Shown here in pieces: positions 24,165 through 36,326 of a stretch of DNA of 64,000 bases. The translations under genes and the position numbers were made by a program. Each line of letters begins with the position of its first letter. Within the stretch, counting starts at the first letter, position 1. Source of the DNA: Bryopsis sp. KO-2023 (Eukaryota; Chlorophyta; Ulvophyceae; Bryopsidales; Bryopsidaceae); assembly GCA_030272585.1 (NCBI GenBank), contig BSYQ01000009.1:496001-560000 (forward strand), written 5' to 3'. The notes below the pieces were generated by a model that made no database searches, was not told where the DNA came from, and was given only the letters and a program-made list of their open reading frames with translations.

Positions 24165-26489
24165 ATGTCGTTCCGTTCGGGCGGGACGTCGTCGGATCCC
24201 GTCGAGTATGACCTGGGCGAGGCATTTCGGGGCAGCTTCGAATCGCTGTGGGAGAAGGAATTGTTCTCTGACGTGACGGTGTTTCTGTCCAACACGGACG
24301 ACCAGGGAGGACACACCGTGGGAGAGACCTTGAGATGCCACAGGATAGTTTTGAGCGCATGGAGCCCCGTTCTGAAAGATAAGGCGTTGGAAGCGAAAGA
24401 TGAGGGTCACCCCGGATGGTTCTCGCTCAAGGATATGGACAACGCCAGCGTCAGAACGATGATCACGGCGTTCTACAAGGAAAAACTGGAGCTGACTTTG
24501 GACAACGTCTGGGGGGTACGGAAAGGTGAAAGCTGTTCTTTCTTAGAGGAGCTGGTTTTCTGGCAAATCAGTCAAGAAAAATTGAATTCTTGACTTATTT
24601 TGTTTAATGGGGCTACTTATAGGCAGAGTATTGATTTGATTTGCAAAAATGAAAGGTCTATCTAAGCATGATCGAAGTAAGAAATCTCACCACCAAAACT
24701 TAGTGCAAAAACTAATTTTGCTAAATTTGGGGTCAGATGCTTTAACCTCCCCTCCCCCTTCCCCCAAATTTCTGATGAAACAGTAAAGTTATGGCACAAT
24801 TTGTTAACAATTGTTTAATTCTAATTTCAATATTTTTCAGTTTGGAAAAACTGTGCTCTTTTTTTCGCCCCCAGGACTCGGTGTCAGTCCAAAATCGATG
24901 TTGGAATTGCATCTCTTCTCCGTTTTCTTGCCGCAAAACCTCCATCGAAATTCTAAAAATAGCTTTGCTTCCCCACGATCCCCTCACTGGATTTTCCCAC
25001 CATTGATACTCATTGTGTTTTTGATTTTTTTTTTTTTTTGGACGATTCCTTGCAGTTGCTGTAGACCTGAAAGTGGAGCCTGCAGTCAAAATGTGCAATG
25101 AATTCATAAACTCACGAATCGGCCCCAAAAAAGCTGTCCCTTGGGCGATCGCATCGCAACAAGCGGAGCTTGTGGATGTGGAGACCATGTGTTTAGACAT
25201 GATTGCGGCCTCCTTCAACGTTTGCAGCAAGGATAAGAGTTTCGTGGGTTTGTCCAGGGAGCAAATCTTTTACGTACTGGATTCGCCTTCTCTGCTGGCC
25301 ACCTCGGAGTATTCTATTTTAGTCGGGCTGCTGGCATGGGGAAATCACAATATGGAGGAAAGGGAGGAAATTATGCCGGAACTGTTAAAGAGGCTGCGAT
25401 ATAAATTGATGCCTATGGATGATCAGGTTGGTGGGGAAAACCTAATGGGGTGTAAGTACAGTGAATAGACTAGCATCGGGGTGGCGATCGCTTACTAATT
25501 CATCCCCCCCCCCCAAAGAAAAAAAATGCAAGCGAAAATAGACAGAAATTTGAACCACTGGAATTTCTTGTTTGTTGCAATTTTTTCTGTTTCTTTTTCC
25601 ACCCACCATTGCTGGTTGAGTTTCAATCTCGATTGAATCGTTAAATAACGTTGTGGCAAAACAATCCTTTCTCATTCTAGTAATATTTCAGCAGTGGGGT
25701 GCCGGAATATTCACAGAAAATATCTACAAGTTATCAAGTCATTCATATGGATGTGCGTAGATCCATGCGAAAGCAGGCAAGCACGGTTTCCCTGCTTTCT
25801 CCAAAATGGTGAAAGAAGCTGTGCTGGCTGGGGAAAACGCCCCTGGAATGGATCAACCTCGAGGCCAAGTGATTCAACAGGGGGTCCAACACTCCACTCC
25901 AGTAGAAATGATCACCAGAGCTGGATGGAAATTGAAGCTGGCTCAACCGTACAGGTAAATGTACATTATGTTCAATAAATAATTGTTCAATATTCAAGCC
26001 ACTCGGGGAAACCGATTTTCTTTTTTGGCATATGCATCTGTTTTTTACATTCAAATTTTCGGGATGGGAGTCCTGAATTCAAATTTTTTTGTTTCTTTGA
26101 CCAGCACCCACACGAAGTTCAAAGATCTGGAGGCGATCACTGGAAAATACCTTCTGGTGGCGGCTTCCAAAAAGAAGGAGCGAAACATCACTTTATGTGC
26201 GATGGGAAGAAGAGAAATTATTTTGAAAGAAACCTCGGGGAACACCACCAACTATGACAACGGAGTCTACTGGTATTTCAACCCGGAAAAAGCTTTTGGC
26301 TTTTCGCCAGTGCCTGTAGTGGATCTCGGGGCTGCAGATCAGTTGGATCTACAAGGGGACAAGCGGCTGAGCTGGCATTTACACAAAAGCCCAGGGGGAG
26401 CTGGGGACGCTGGTGGCTTTCGGGTGGGAATGAGGAAAGATCTGCTGGAATCGACTGAATGGATCAAGCTGATTTTCTCATTAGATTGA
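24165..26489 (+). CDS. BTB/POZ-BACK domain protein, 436 aa, 4 exons
   Basis: Exons: 24165-24525, 25056-25426, 25761-25954, 26105-26489; 1311 nt in frame. Residues ~25-110 form a BTB/POZ domain: LFSDVTVFLSN, then LRCHRIVLSAWSPVLKDK (the core H-R-I-V-L-S-A-W-S segment), then MITAFYKEKLELTLDNV. A BACK-like helical region follows (EPAVKMCNEFINSRIG, LSREQIFYVLDSPSLLATSE, LLKRLRYKLMPM). The C-terminal ~150 residues include GWKLKLAQPYR, GVYWYFNPEKAFGFSPVPV and STEWIKLIFSLD, like the post-BACK region of plant BTB proteins such as the POB1/LRB group. By family it would be a substrate adaptor for CUL3 ubiquitin ligases. Exon 3's acceptor (gtgcgtag) was chosen because an upstream acceptor would put TAG in frame. 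Confidence 0.85.
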
Positions 26490-29187
26490 GACGTACGATA
26501 ATTAGATGAAAATAAGTTGGGTTGTTCGGTTTGTCCGCTTTTGCCGATTGATTGTCTTTGTGTTAAGGGAAAGAGTGGACTGGTTGCTAGAAGGACTGGG
26601 AGTTCTGGGGGGGTGGGATGGTTTTGTTTCACCTTGGCCTAGGACCATCCAAAAAAAAATGTCAAAAATCGTAAAATGCATCATTTTCGAAATGAATGAG
26701 GGCAAGGATGGAGGTGGAAGGGGGCAAGAGAGTGATTGAATGTTTTGGAATTGGAGGAGTGCGGTACCTTCGCAAGATCGATGGGACTGATATTTCCTGG
26801 CAGGGTAATCTTTTCTTTATTTTTTTTTTGTGGGGGGGGGGAGTGGGGAGAAGAGGTTGGGGGAATGAAAAACTACCAAGATTCACAAGCAAAATGTCTA
26901 CCATTCGATGACCGTTTTCGTTTGATCACGTCCCAGAGGCCAATCAGGGTTTTTCGAGCATCCGTAATTGGAAATGAAACAGTCAGCAGCATTCTATCTG
27001 GTTGGTGTTGGCACACGTGTATATATATATATTTATATTTCCTTTTGCAATTGCTGAAGCATTATTTTCAATTTAGAACAAAAAATATGGCATGTATATA
27101 ACTCCAGTTTCGGGTGGTTTCACTTCCTAGCTAGGTTTTTGTTGCGTAATTTGACATCATGATTTCCTGTCTGGGGGGGGGGGGGGGGGATTGAAAAGGA
27201 AGGTTAAATCATTGGCAACGAGGCCTGGAAGTGGTTTGGGTCATAGTGCTGTTTTATTAGGAAATTGGAAGGGGGTGAGGGGATCGCTGAATTAAAAAGA
27301 AGAATCTTTTGCATTATTTTTTTTACCATATGCATGTTTTGGATCATTGACACTTTTTGTACATCCAACATCCCTGGACAAACGATCTGTGTGGGGATGT
27401 ATGTAACTGGATTTGACACGTTTCTCATCTGTTGAAATTTTGTGAGAGTGCAGTGAAAAATCTGAGGACTCACTCTCCAGTATCCTTCCACTGGGTGAAT
27501 TAGTCATTTTAATGAACACCTAACCCTCCAGTCATTCCTTAAAAATCAACATTTCTTCTCTTCTTTTGCTGCTATGCAATGAACTGCCATCTTGTACTTC
27601 AGTCTGGCTCCATTTTTTTGGACACTCGAGGAAAGCACCAACCTCCCAACTATTAACATTTCCCATTGTTTTCTGAGCAGCAACGATTCCAAAAATCAAA
27701 TAAAAAAATTACTATGGTTTTTTTACACGGTTGAGAGTTAAGTTCTTGAGACAAGGGAAAAAAAAACAAAAACAACACTGCAAAAGCAAACTTTTTCAGA
27801 TCCAGAAAAAACAAACGTCCATCAAAATCCAGCATCTCTCTCTCTTGTCGATAGGTTCTTCCCAGCCCACTCGATAAGTTTTCAGCATGACCTTCGCCCC
27901 AGCTAGCAATCAACCACATCCAACCCCTAGAATTAAAACCCTAGCTAAAAGTTCGTCATTCGTTACGCTGATCGCATATGGTCCCCTGACTGCCAAGAAC
28001 CAAACGCTTAAAACTCACCTATTCCATAGTACACGACTTCGTTCGTTTTCCAACACACCCACCCACACAAAGTTCATCTTACACAAAAAGGATCACACAC
28101 ACAGCACACCCATTTATTACCACTTGATGAGCGCCCATGACACAAGCAAGCACTTGTTACAATTGCTACTTTTTTTCGGGATTTTTTTTTTCTCTCTCCA
28201 GGGGACCTTCGAAATTACTCCACAACATGTTCCCTCTCCCCTCCCAGTTTGTTTTGATTTTTGCATTTATGCTCCAATTGCCCCTCCCCCCCCCTCATCT
28301 TTTTTTTTTTTTTTTTTTTTTTATAACACCATTTTTTTCCCTCATTTCGGATGGAAATTCGAACTTCCGTCGAAGAAACACCCGCTGGTCAATTATGTTT
28401 AAAAAATAGAGGGGTTTAGAAAATGGGGGCCATAATCTGTTTTGGTATTTTTTTTTTCTTTCTTTTTTTGTGTGCCAAACATGGAACACAACCTCTAAAA
28501 AATAAAATGGAATTATCACTAAACTTGCAAGGGCCATCCTCCCGCCATCAAGAATAAAGGAATATTTGTTCAAGGCACTGTTAGTTGCTGCTTTTTTCAT
28601 CGTCATTTTTTTTAATGGTAATTATCAGTTTCCTATTTGATTTTCCATCGATTCTATTTTTACCACCAACTCCTTCCCCCCGTCACATCCCGGTTATAGG
28701 TTGAAGTCCATTGGTGCTGCTTTTTTTTTTGTTCTAAAGAAAACACAGATCAGCTAGTTGTAAAAAAACCCACAAATCCCCAATACTACACACGCCCTCC
28801 ATATATCCTCTTAACCTTTTTTTTCTTTCTTTCCAAGAAAAAAAAAATGCTCCACCCCGTAACCGTCCCCAAAAAGAGCCGTTCAATTTCGGAACATATC
28901 AAGATTAAACAAAAAGCGAGTTCTTCAGACAGTATATCAAAAACGACATCAAAATTTCCGTTATCAAAAATTTAACGTCCACCCCACCCCCCATTTTTTT
29001 TGGTTAATTCGCCATTTTTGTTTGCTGGATGGCAAAAATATGATCTGTGTAATCTCTATGGTTTTTATGTTTTTTTTTTCAGAATATCCCATCCCGAACC
29101 CTACCAAAAGAAACCCAAAATAAAGGATACGGGATAATAGTCGATCAAAATTCTTCCTTTTTGCTTTTTCGCTTTTTTTTTTTGCTA
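26490..29187. other. Gene-poor low-complexity region between convergent genes
   Basis: It lies between two converging genes, BTB (plus) and the hypothetical gene ending at 29188 (minus). The left part is G/A-rich on plus, with a G homopolymer of about 16 at 27174-27189 and a microsatellite (atatatatat at about 27020). The right part (27.6-29.2 kb) is T/C-rich on plus, including a T run of more than 20 near 28299-28322. Thus both 3' flanks are purine-rich in their own sense direction. No gene, tRNA or repeat family is recognised. Confidence 0.5.
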
Positions 29188-30516
29188 CTACTTTCCCCTT
29201 TTAATCATCGAAACACACACGATGTGGAAAATCGACACAACGATCCCACGAACGCCGGTCAACCCAGCCCGACTGAAAACAGACTTTTGATTGAGCATGG
29301 AGCGACCAAATGAGGTCACCTTTTTAGGGAAAAACTCTGAAAATAAAGTCGATTTCTTTGTAGGAGCTGCATTTTTTTTCTGAAAATCGCTCAGGTTGGA
29401 TGGATGTGTCTTCCCCCCATGCGGGGTCTTTTCCAGCAACCCCCTTGCGGACATGGACCGCACCAGTCCGACATCCCCCGCATCGCGCAGTTTTTCCTGT
29501 TTGGCCGTCGTCGAATCCCTCCCCGATGCCACGTGGTTGCTTTGGTGTGTCCCCGAAAGACTCCCAGCGTATCTTTCAAGATTTTTAGGTTCGCGATGCG
29601 TATCCGAAAGAATGTCCACAAAATTTTCAAGACTGTCGAGGTTTCGATACGATGATCCATCTCCTTCCTCCGAGCAAGCTTGCTCACTCTCATCGGATAC
29701 GTCAAAAGTCCGCGTCTGGCACCCCAGCCAGTTTTCGAAACCAGAATCCCCACAATTGGCACACGTGTCAACGTCATGAGTGTCGACGTCCTTCCACACC
29801 GAGCCGCTCGTGGCGACGCCCTGCATAGAACCCAGCATCCTCCACGTCTGCTCGTCGACCACCCACGTTACACCGTGCTCCATATCGCGATAACCTCTCT
29901 CCACTCTCTTGTACTTGGATTCAGGTTTCTTCCAGCCGGGCTTACGTTGCTGCATACCGTAAAGCGTCTTGGGACGGTCGAGGTCCGTGCAAGAAAGACT
30001 TTCCACGACCTTTCTGCGTCCCCCGTACGAACTCCTGCGTGGCGGCCTTCCGCCAACCGAACCGTTTTCGTTTTGAAGTTCGTTCGCTTGCCAACAAAAT
30101 TTTTCGGACAAACCCCCCCAATTTCCCCCTAGTGACGCTGCTCTGCGTCGGGTGGTAGTGCCTCGCAGCCCGTGTCGATTTGAACCCGCATTTTCTTTCC
30201 CATGTCCCGTTCCACCGTCCGCAGGCTTTGCGAAACTGAACTCTTTCTCCTGCTGCCCATTTTCGCAATGGAAATCGTCTATGGATGGTTTTCTTGGCTG
30301 CAGCACATTCTCATCTTGCAAAGAACGAGTTCTTCCTAGCGAAATCGTTCCGACCTCCTCGTGGCTTGTCATAGACAAGAGACTGTCCTCACGGCACGCT
30401 AATTTCCTTCTTTTTTGAAAAAAAAACAGCGTATAGTCGCACTCTTTATCACTATACAAGCAACAAAACAAAATCACCACCACCAACACACAAGTTGGAT
30501 CTATTAAAAAAAACAC
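29188..30516 (-). CDS. Unrecognised Ser/Arg/Gly-rich protein, up to 442 aa
   Basis: One long open frame without introns. Segments include LGRTRSLQDENVLQPRKPS, TRRRAASLGGNWGGL, RRSSYGGRRKVVESLSCTDL, HGVTWVVDEQTWRMLGSMQG and DVDTCANCGDSG. RxxS-type phosphosites are frequent. The C-terminus (FSRAGLTGVRGIVVSIFHIV) is moderately hydrophobic and may anchor in a membrane. The true start is unclear. The frame is open back to 30516, where MFFLIDPTCVLVVVILFCCL would give a membrane segment, but a T-rich tract and ttttttcaaaaaag near 30416 look like a splice acceptor. The internal ATG at 30372 (MTSHEEVGTISLGRTRSLQD) may be inside a second exon. I recognise no family. Codon composition matches real coding sequence here. 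Confidence 0.6.
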   Translation of the reverse strand: MFFLIDPTCVLVVVILFCCLYSDKECDYTLFFFQKRRKLACREDSLLSMTSHEEVGTISLGRTRSLQDENVLQPRKPSIDDFHCENGQQEKEFSFAKPADGGTGHGKENAGSNRHGLRGTTTRRRAASLGGNWGGLSEKFCWQANELQNENGSVGGRPPRRSSYGGRRKVVESLSCTDLDRPKTLYGMQQRKPGWKKPESKYKRVERGYRDMEHGVTWVVDEQTWRMLGSMQGVATSGSVWKDVDTHDVDTCANCGDSGFENWLGCQTRTFDVSDESEQACSEEGDGSSYRNLDSLENFVDILSDTHREPKNLERYAGSLSGTHQSNHVASGRDSTTAKQEKLRDAGDVGLVRSMSARGLLEKTPHGGKTHPSNLSDFQKKNAAPTKKSTLFSEFFPKKVTSFGRSMLNQKSVFSRAGLTGVRGIVVSIFHIVCVSMIKRGK

Positions 30517-31629
30517 GATTTTCCCCTCCGCAAGGGAAAATCGCGACGCAGGGGCTACGGAACGGGAAACCTAGAAAAAAAACAGTGGTGAATCGATGGA
30601 GGCATAAATTCGGGAGCGAACAGGGTCTTTGGTTCATGAATGCACGCATCCCAGCGGCAGAACTCCGCAACGCGACGAATTCATGAACGGAAGACGCACC
30701 AGAGAATATCCTTCTTCAAAACTGGCCTTCAAAAATTGGACAGACTCTTTGCGCAGTCGGGTCGTCCTTACGAAGAAATAAAAACAAAATAAACAGCCGT
30801 ATCGGATCAAAACCAGAAGCGTATGAACTGTATTCCCGTCAAAATTGGTTCTCCGTTTCGAATCGGGCGTCGGAAGCGTTTTTGAAATGTTGTGGGTGTT
30901 TTCGTGATGGGATTGAATTGACTCATTCACATGATTGATGAAAGACAGGTGTCACAGCAACCTTTTTTTGGCTGTTTCTTGTTTCTGGGAGGTAGGGAAA
31001 GCTGATGAGCAGCCGTTACGTTTCACACCAACCATGTTGCCGTTACGATTCATCCATTCACCACAAACAGCACTACAGTTTGGTATGATGTACTGGATGG
31101 CGGCGTTGGAGAGGTTTTGTGTTTTGCCGGTCAACATACTCCATGATGAGAGATAGAGAAACAATGCTAGTTCTCCAAATTTGATTGTCAAAGGTGGTTC
31201 CAGAGATTCGAGCACGATCATTTGGCAAATGAAGTGAGTTGGTAGGCCACGAATCAAAGCAAAGTGGCAAGCTCATTGTCTTGGGGCTTGTGGCACATAC
31301 TGCATGTCTGCACATTTCCTTGGATGGTGGTGTTGTAGTGCAGGTGACAATAACAGCAAAAAAATTATAATTTTGTTCGACGGCTGAAAAGGCGGCGGGG
31401 TTGTGCTGTTGAGCTCACACTGACAGCATTATCGGTGCTGCAATAATAATAGTATTATTATTCTCGATGTCTCAAAATGCTGCTGCTGGTCTGATGATAT
31501 GGTCTTAAGCCATTCACAAATCTCCCTTTAACAGCCAGGCTTTAGAATTTACAATATTTCCCTCTTACACTATTCCCTTCTAAATCGCTAAACATACACA
31601 AGCATGCGAAAACAAAAAACCTGGGAACC
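30517..31629. other. Intergenic; possible 5' exon of the hypothetical gene
   Basis: A minus-strand frame at 30930-30699 (MNESIQSHHENTHNISKTL, then a hydrophobic run LLVLIRYGCLFCFYFF) ends at a GT (TCTCTG|gtgcgt) and could be an upstream exon of the gene at 29188-30516, but the splice phase to the acceptor near 30416 does not fit. The rest probably holds the 3' end of the ARM gene, with an A/T palindrome (aataataatagtattattatt) at 31442-31462. Confidence 0.35.
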
Positions 31630-34600
31630 TTATCGATTAAAAAGCCCTCCCCCAGTTGCGGTTCTCGCCAAGACAGACTTCCTCTGACCAGAAGATGACG
31701 TTCGAGCCAACACTGGTACAGACGCCGTTCGACCAGGTCCCATTTTAACCACGCTGGATCTTGTCCCAAGCTTGTCTCCTTGGATGCTACTTCGAATGTG
31801 CTTTCTAGAGCTGTCTGCTCGACTCATCTTTCTACTTTGTCTACCAACAGATGCCGTTCGGGCTGGGACAGTGCTCATGGAAGCTCTACGGTTTTCAGGG
31901 CTAGGAGGACTGGGAGGACTGGGTGAGGGCGATCGATCACCCAAGTTCCCTAAGTCGAAATTGAAGTTCCCTTGTTGCGCCCATTCCTCTGCCAGGTCTT
32001 CCGCAGGTTCCATATCAACTCGAGCTTTCTCTTTGAACCCTTGAGGCAAGGAAACGCTGCTCTGCAGCCCAGTTTGTGTAAGCGGTGGCTTGTTGCTCAT
32101 CCAGGGAGGGACAGTCAAGGTCTTTTGTAGACCCATGTTACGTTGAGAAGTTTCAGGCTGGGGCAAATGAGCCTTAGGGGCGTTGTGCAGGAGAGAGTTA
32201 ATTGATTCGGTGATATCTCGAGATTGTTTTTTGCTATCAAACGAAGTAGATGGGACAATCAGGTCGCGCAAACTCTGCACTGTCTGAATTATTGTGTTGT
32301 CTCGCTCAGCTTGGTACTGGCGCCATTCTTCTCTTCCCAAAGCTAAGGACCAACAAAAGACACAGAATCATTTTTATGATTTCTAATTCTGTGATTTTTG
32401 TATACACAAACATATGCAAGTAGCAAGGGGACAAGAATGCTAGTTTCTGCGGTTAGGATTACCTTGGGCTTCCTGTACCATCTTCTCCTTTTCCAGCAAA
32501 AGTCCTGCACACCACCACAAACTTTGCGTTGAACGCTCATTTTCGAGAGGGGTCGAAAGGAAAAGCACAGTGCAGTCCACTCATGTCTGCTTGCATCGAT
32601 TACCTTCGGCTTGCTCCAAATGTCTCGACTGCTCCTTCGCAAACTCTATTGAAACGCCACAATTGCATTAGCCCCCAAAACTCAGCACAGGTTTTTTTTT
32701 ACCCAACGGTACTTCAAGGACAGACCCAATCCGAAATCATGGGATTAATTTTGCCGCACCTTGTGTCTGCTGAAGCTGCTTATCTCTTTCCTCCACCAGA
32801 ACTGGGAACACAACCATTAGATTTTTATTCAAAAGGACTCATCACTTGCGCTGTTTCGTCTTCAAACTGCACTGTTTCGAGCAGCAAGCGGTCTAGAACC
32901 GGTGCTCTTGGGAGATTTCAGGGAAAATTCACCTCTTAGAAAAGTGTCTTTGTAACAGAACCCTTTCACTCATGCACATTTATCTACTTCAGTTCGAAAC
33001 ATTTTTGGAATTTCACACACCTTCCAACTGAATCGCTTGCCGCTCCCTTTCATCACCTTCATCTGCGCACTTGTTTTTTCAGGTTGGGTGCTTTCTCCAT
33101 AAGATATTGCAGTAGAAAAGAATAGGTTCTCTTCGATCCAGCATCTCACCTTTCATGGACTGAAGCTGCTCCTCCTTGGAAAATATGTCGTCTGTCCAAC
33201 GCACACTGAATATTCACTGAGAAAAGACAAAAGAAGCACCTGACTGTCGATTCATATTCAGGTATTACCTTGGAACTCTTGAATCTGTTTTTCCTTGTCA
33301 TCGAGGGAATCTTCAAGAGCAGAAAAACAAGAGTTCAAAACGAAAGGGGAAAAAGAAAACAAAAAACAGACGCCAAAAAGATTAGCAAGCCTGTAAACTA
33401 GCAAACTTGTGAGCATGTTACCCTCTGCTTCTTCCAGTTTTCTCTGCAGTTCTCGCATTTGACCTACAGTGATCAACATCCCAAGTGATGCAATTGTTTA
33501 ATACCAAACTGTAAAGGTCCTTTTTTTTCACAAAACCAAGAGGTTCAAGCATGTTTTTTAGTACTTCCTCTTACCTTGAAGGTTGAAGATTTCACCATCT
33601 TTTCCTTGCAACGTCGCTGGACACAAGGAAATGTATTTTGAGCCATTAGGGAATACAACCTGTGCGCCATTCCAAATTCTGAACGACAAAACTCTTGCTA
33701 CCTCTCATATCGCCGCACTCAAGTCGTTGTTGATTTAGCTGTTCCATTAGCTCGGTCACAACTTTCGTCATCGACTCCCTCAAGGAAGCCACCTCTGCTA
33801 GAACCTGATCGCTGGAGCCTCTGCAAGAATCAGTAAAAGACCTTTTTGTCTTCCCAGGAGAATGAAACTTAAAAAACACCATATCGGTCGCTTAGAAATA
33901 TCCATTCAATAAATCACTCATACTTCGCCTTGTCGAATTCTTTTTGAAAGCTTTTCCCGAGACACATGAATACTTTGGCATCATCCATTTCTCGCTCAGT
34001 CAGCTTCAACGTCTGTAATGTTTTCTCAATCCACTGTGAAAGAGATTTCCCTGCCCCTGAATGCATTATTTTGTGTAAGCTATTGTCCAGGGATAATTGC
34101 AGGCCTGAAATTGAAGTATTGTCTGGGGCCAATAACACAGTTTTTAAAGAATCTCCTTCTTTTGGAAAGCTCAAATATTTTCAAGGGGCTCCAAAAATAG
34201 TAAAGAAAAAAACTACAAAGACGACGGGACAGAAAGACAGAAGAGTGCCAAGCTAAAATGACCCAGTCTGCTTCTGGCAAAAGCAAAATAATTGAAATCA
34301 TTCATCAGAACGTGGCATTAACCTACTGCTTTTTATTATGGAAGGAATGTAATGCACCGCATAGCCTCTATTGAAAATTCTTAACATACCACTCGCAACA
34401 TTTCTGATAATTTTTAGGAAAACAGAGCCAAAATGCATAAATTACTTTTAAAAATGCATTTTCTTGATTTGAATGGAAAAAAAAGAGGCCTGCTTGTTGG
34501 GCTCACAAATTATGGGGAGCACACCTTTCGACTGCATTTCAACAAGTTTGGCAATGCCACGAGCCCTTCGAATATCAGCCTGATTATCTTCCGATTTTTC

Positions 34601-35471
34601 AGCCATCTTCTGAAGAGTTCTAACAACAACTTCGACCAAGGGATTACTTGGTTCAGTGTCGAGAAGCTGCACCAATCGTGGAACAGCTCCTGCTGCTCGA
34701 AGAGCCTGTTTGTTACGAGAACTGCCTTCGACCAAATTGTGCAGAGCGGCGGCGGCGTAGCACGTAACCGGCTTGGCAGGGTCTAGAAATTGCAACACCC
34801 AGTGTCTATTGAGGCTTTCTTCGCATCACGGAGGATGTCGTCTTTGAAAAGCACGATAAGCACCCACATCCACATGCTTTCAGAAAGAGAAAGAGAACTA
34901 CCTTCAGCGGACCTGCATGGAGCATTCTGACCAACAAGGGGATTCCGCCCATTTTTCTCACGGACGCCTTTGTCGGGGGATCATTGTGCACCAAGTATCC
35001 AATTGCCGCTATCGCCTCCACGACGGCGGGACTATCCTCCCCAAGCGATGTCAGCCGCATCAGGGGCTCGACTGCCCCAGTTTGCCTGAGAGCTTTCCGT
35101 GTGGCCGGGCTGTCATTCGCGAGTTGTCTGACGACTTTCAGCGTATTTTCAATGAGCGTCTCGTTCAGACTTGGGCTATTGAGGATCTCCACCAATGAGC
35201 AGATACCACCAGCCTGCCTTGAGTGGGATAGCAACACGCAGCTTCATAAACATTCCCGCCCCTGAAAAATTGAGAATAGGGGAGCAGACGCCCATTCACG
35301 CGCCACTGCATGTGCCTACCGAATCGCGGATCTGCATTCTTCATCAGTGCTGATAAAAGCGAGGATTTTCAAGGCCTCCTCTTTCGCCCCGAGGTTAGTC
35401 GACTGCTCCAGGAGCTCGATAATAGGAAGTATGCTTTCCACATGGCGGTATCTTTCGACTCTTGGTGCCAT
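31630..35471 (-). CDS. Armadillo-repeat protein with modular coiled coil, 687 aa, 14 exons
   Basis: Exons: 35471-35320, 35217-34913, 34782-34525, 34104-33924, 33820-33702, then eight 42-nt exons (33616-33575, 33463-33422, 33310-33269, 33191-33150, 33062-33021, 32801-32760, 32645-32604, 32504-32463) and 32342-31630; 2064 nt, in frame. Residues ~15-240 are armadillo repeats (ILPIIELLEQST, CRSAIRQAGGICSLVEIL, LVRMLHADPAKPVTCYAAAA, ALRAAGAVPRLVQLLD). Residues ~240-335 are helical, then ~112 residues of 14-residue coil units, then a Ser/Arg/Pro-rich tail (GRTASVPVLARTSSSGQRKS) with many RT/SxS sites. ARM plus coil suggests a scaffold, perhaps cytoskeletal; no motor or kinase domain is present. The gene is head-to-head with the F-box-like gene starting at 36327. 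Exact orthologue unknown. Confidence 0.85.
32463..33616 (-). repeat. Array of eight 42-nt phase-1 exons encoding 14-residue coil units
   Basis: Each exon is exactly 42 nt, begins and ends in phase 1, and encodes 14 residues: ATLQGKDGEIFNLQ, GQMRELQRKLEEAE, DSLDDKEKQIQEFQ, DDIFSKEEQLQSMK, DEGDERERQAIQLE, VLVEERDKQLQQTQ, EFAKEQSRHLEQAE, GLLLEKEKMVQEAQ. The common pattern is roughly xxLxxKExQLQxxQ. Each has AG before it and GT after it. Introns are 77-219 nt. Fourteen residues equal two heptads, so adding or skipping any exon keeps both reading frame and coil register. The first part of the following long exon (ALGREEWRQYQAE) resembles another unit. Confidence 0.9.
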
Positions 35472-36326
35472 TCGAGCAGAAAACGTCGACTCTCTTGTGC
35501 AAAATTTCGACTGGGTGCAATACTTCGATCAGAGCGTATTATCCTTTACTTGGAACAGTGCATTGCTCGCTTATCACTTTGGTGCGAGGTGCAGTAGTTT
35601 GAAAGGAGGGGGCAGTTTGCAGTTTGCTTGAAAGAATTGGCTGTTCAAGTTTCGAGAAAATGTTTTTGATTATTTCCATTCTCTTCATTACGGGCATTGA
35701 AATGGAAAAAAAAGATTATCTCAATTATTTTCCGAGATGCAAGATATTGGTGTTGGTCATTGACCGCGGTCAAGAGCCTTCTTGGTTTGTGCACTGGTGG
35801 AAATTTTATACGCCCGCGCGTTGTCAACGATTTTTTTCAGAGCTGCTTGGCAATATCCATGAGGTGGCGTTACGCTGCCAGGACAAACCAGCCAAACAAT
35901 AACGCATCGATGACCACCAAGACTGAAAAACTGAACCAAGCAGAAAGAGTTGGGGTGCAGCACCGCACTCCCCAAGAAAAACCCAGGAATGAAGACGCGT
36001 GTTGGAAAGAGAGGGAATTTTCTTCTGGAGAACACTTGAGGTCACATAATCCGTGGTACAGCGACGGCACCATGTCCGACTGACCCATAGTGCCGTACAG
36101 GTGCCAGGCTGGAGCTACAGCAACCGTTGCTGTCCTTCAGGATGATATCAACAGCACTCCTTTCAACAAGTATTTTATTGCGGGATTTGGGTAACCTGAC
36201 ACACCTTGTCGACGACCTGTTTTTGAGACGCTTTTCCCTGAGCCTCTCGAGGAAATACACTGAGAGCAAAAGTTTCGTTTTCGTGGGTGCAACGGGAAGG
36301 ACGTAAACAACTTGCGAATTGTCGAG
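35472..36326. other. Divergent promoter region, ARM and F-box-like genes
   Basis: The region separates two divergent start codons (35471 minus, 36327 plus). No additional exon has both composition and splice support. It presumably serves as a shared promoter region. Confidence 0.4.

Noticed and set aside
25681..25760. Possible exon with an in-frame TAG in the BTB gene, suggesting a broken gene
   Set aside because: Moving the acceptor to gtgcgtag at 25759-25760 keeps phase and removes the stop, so an intact gene is the simpler reading.
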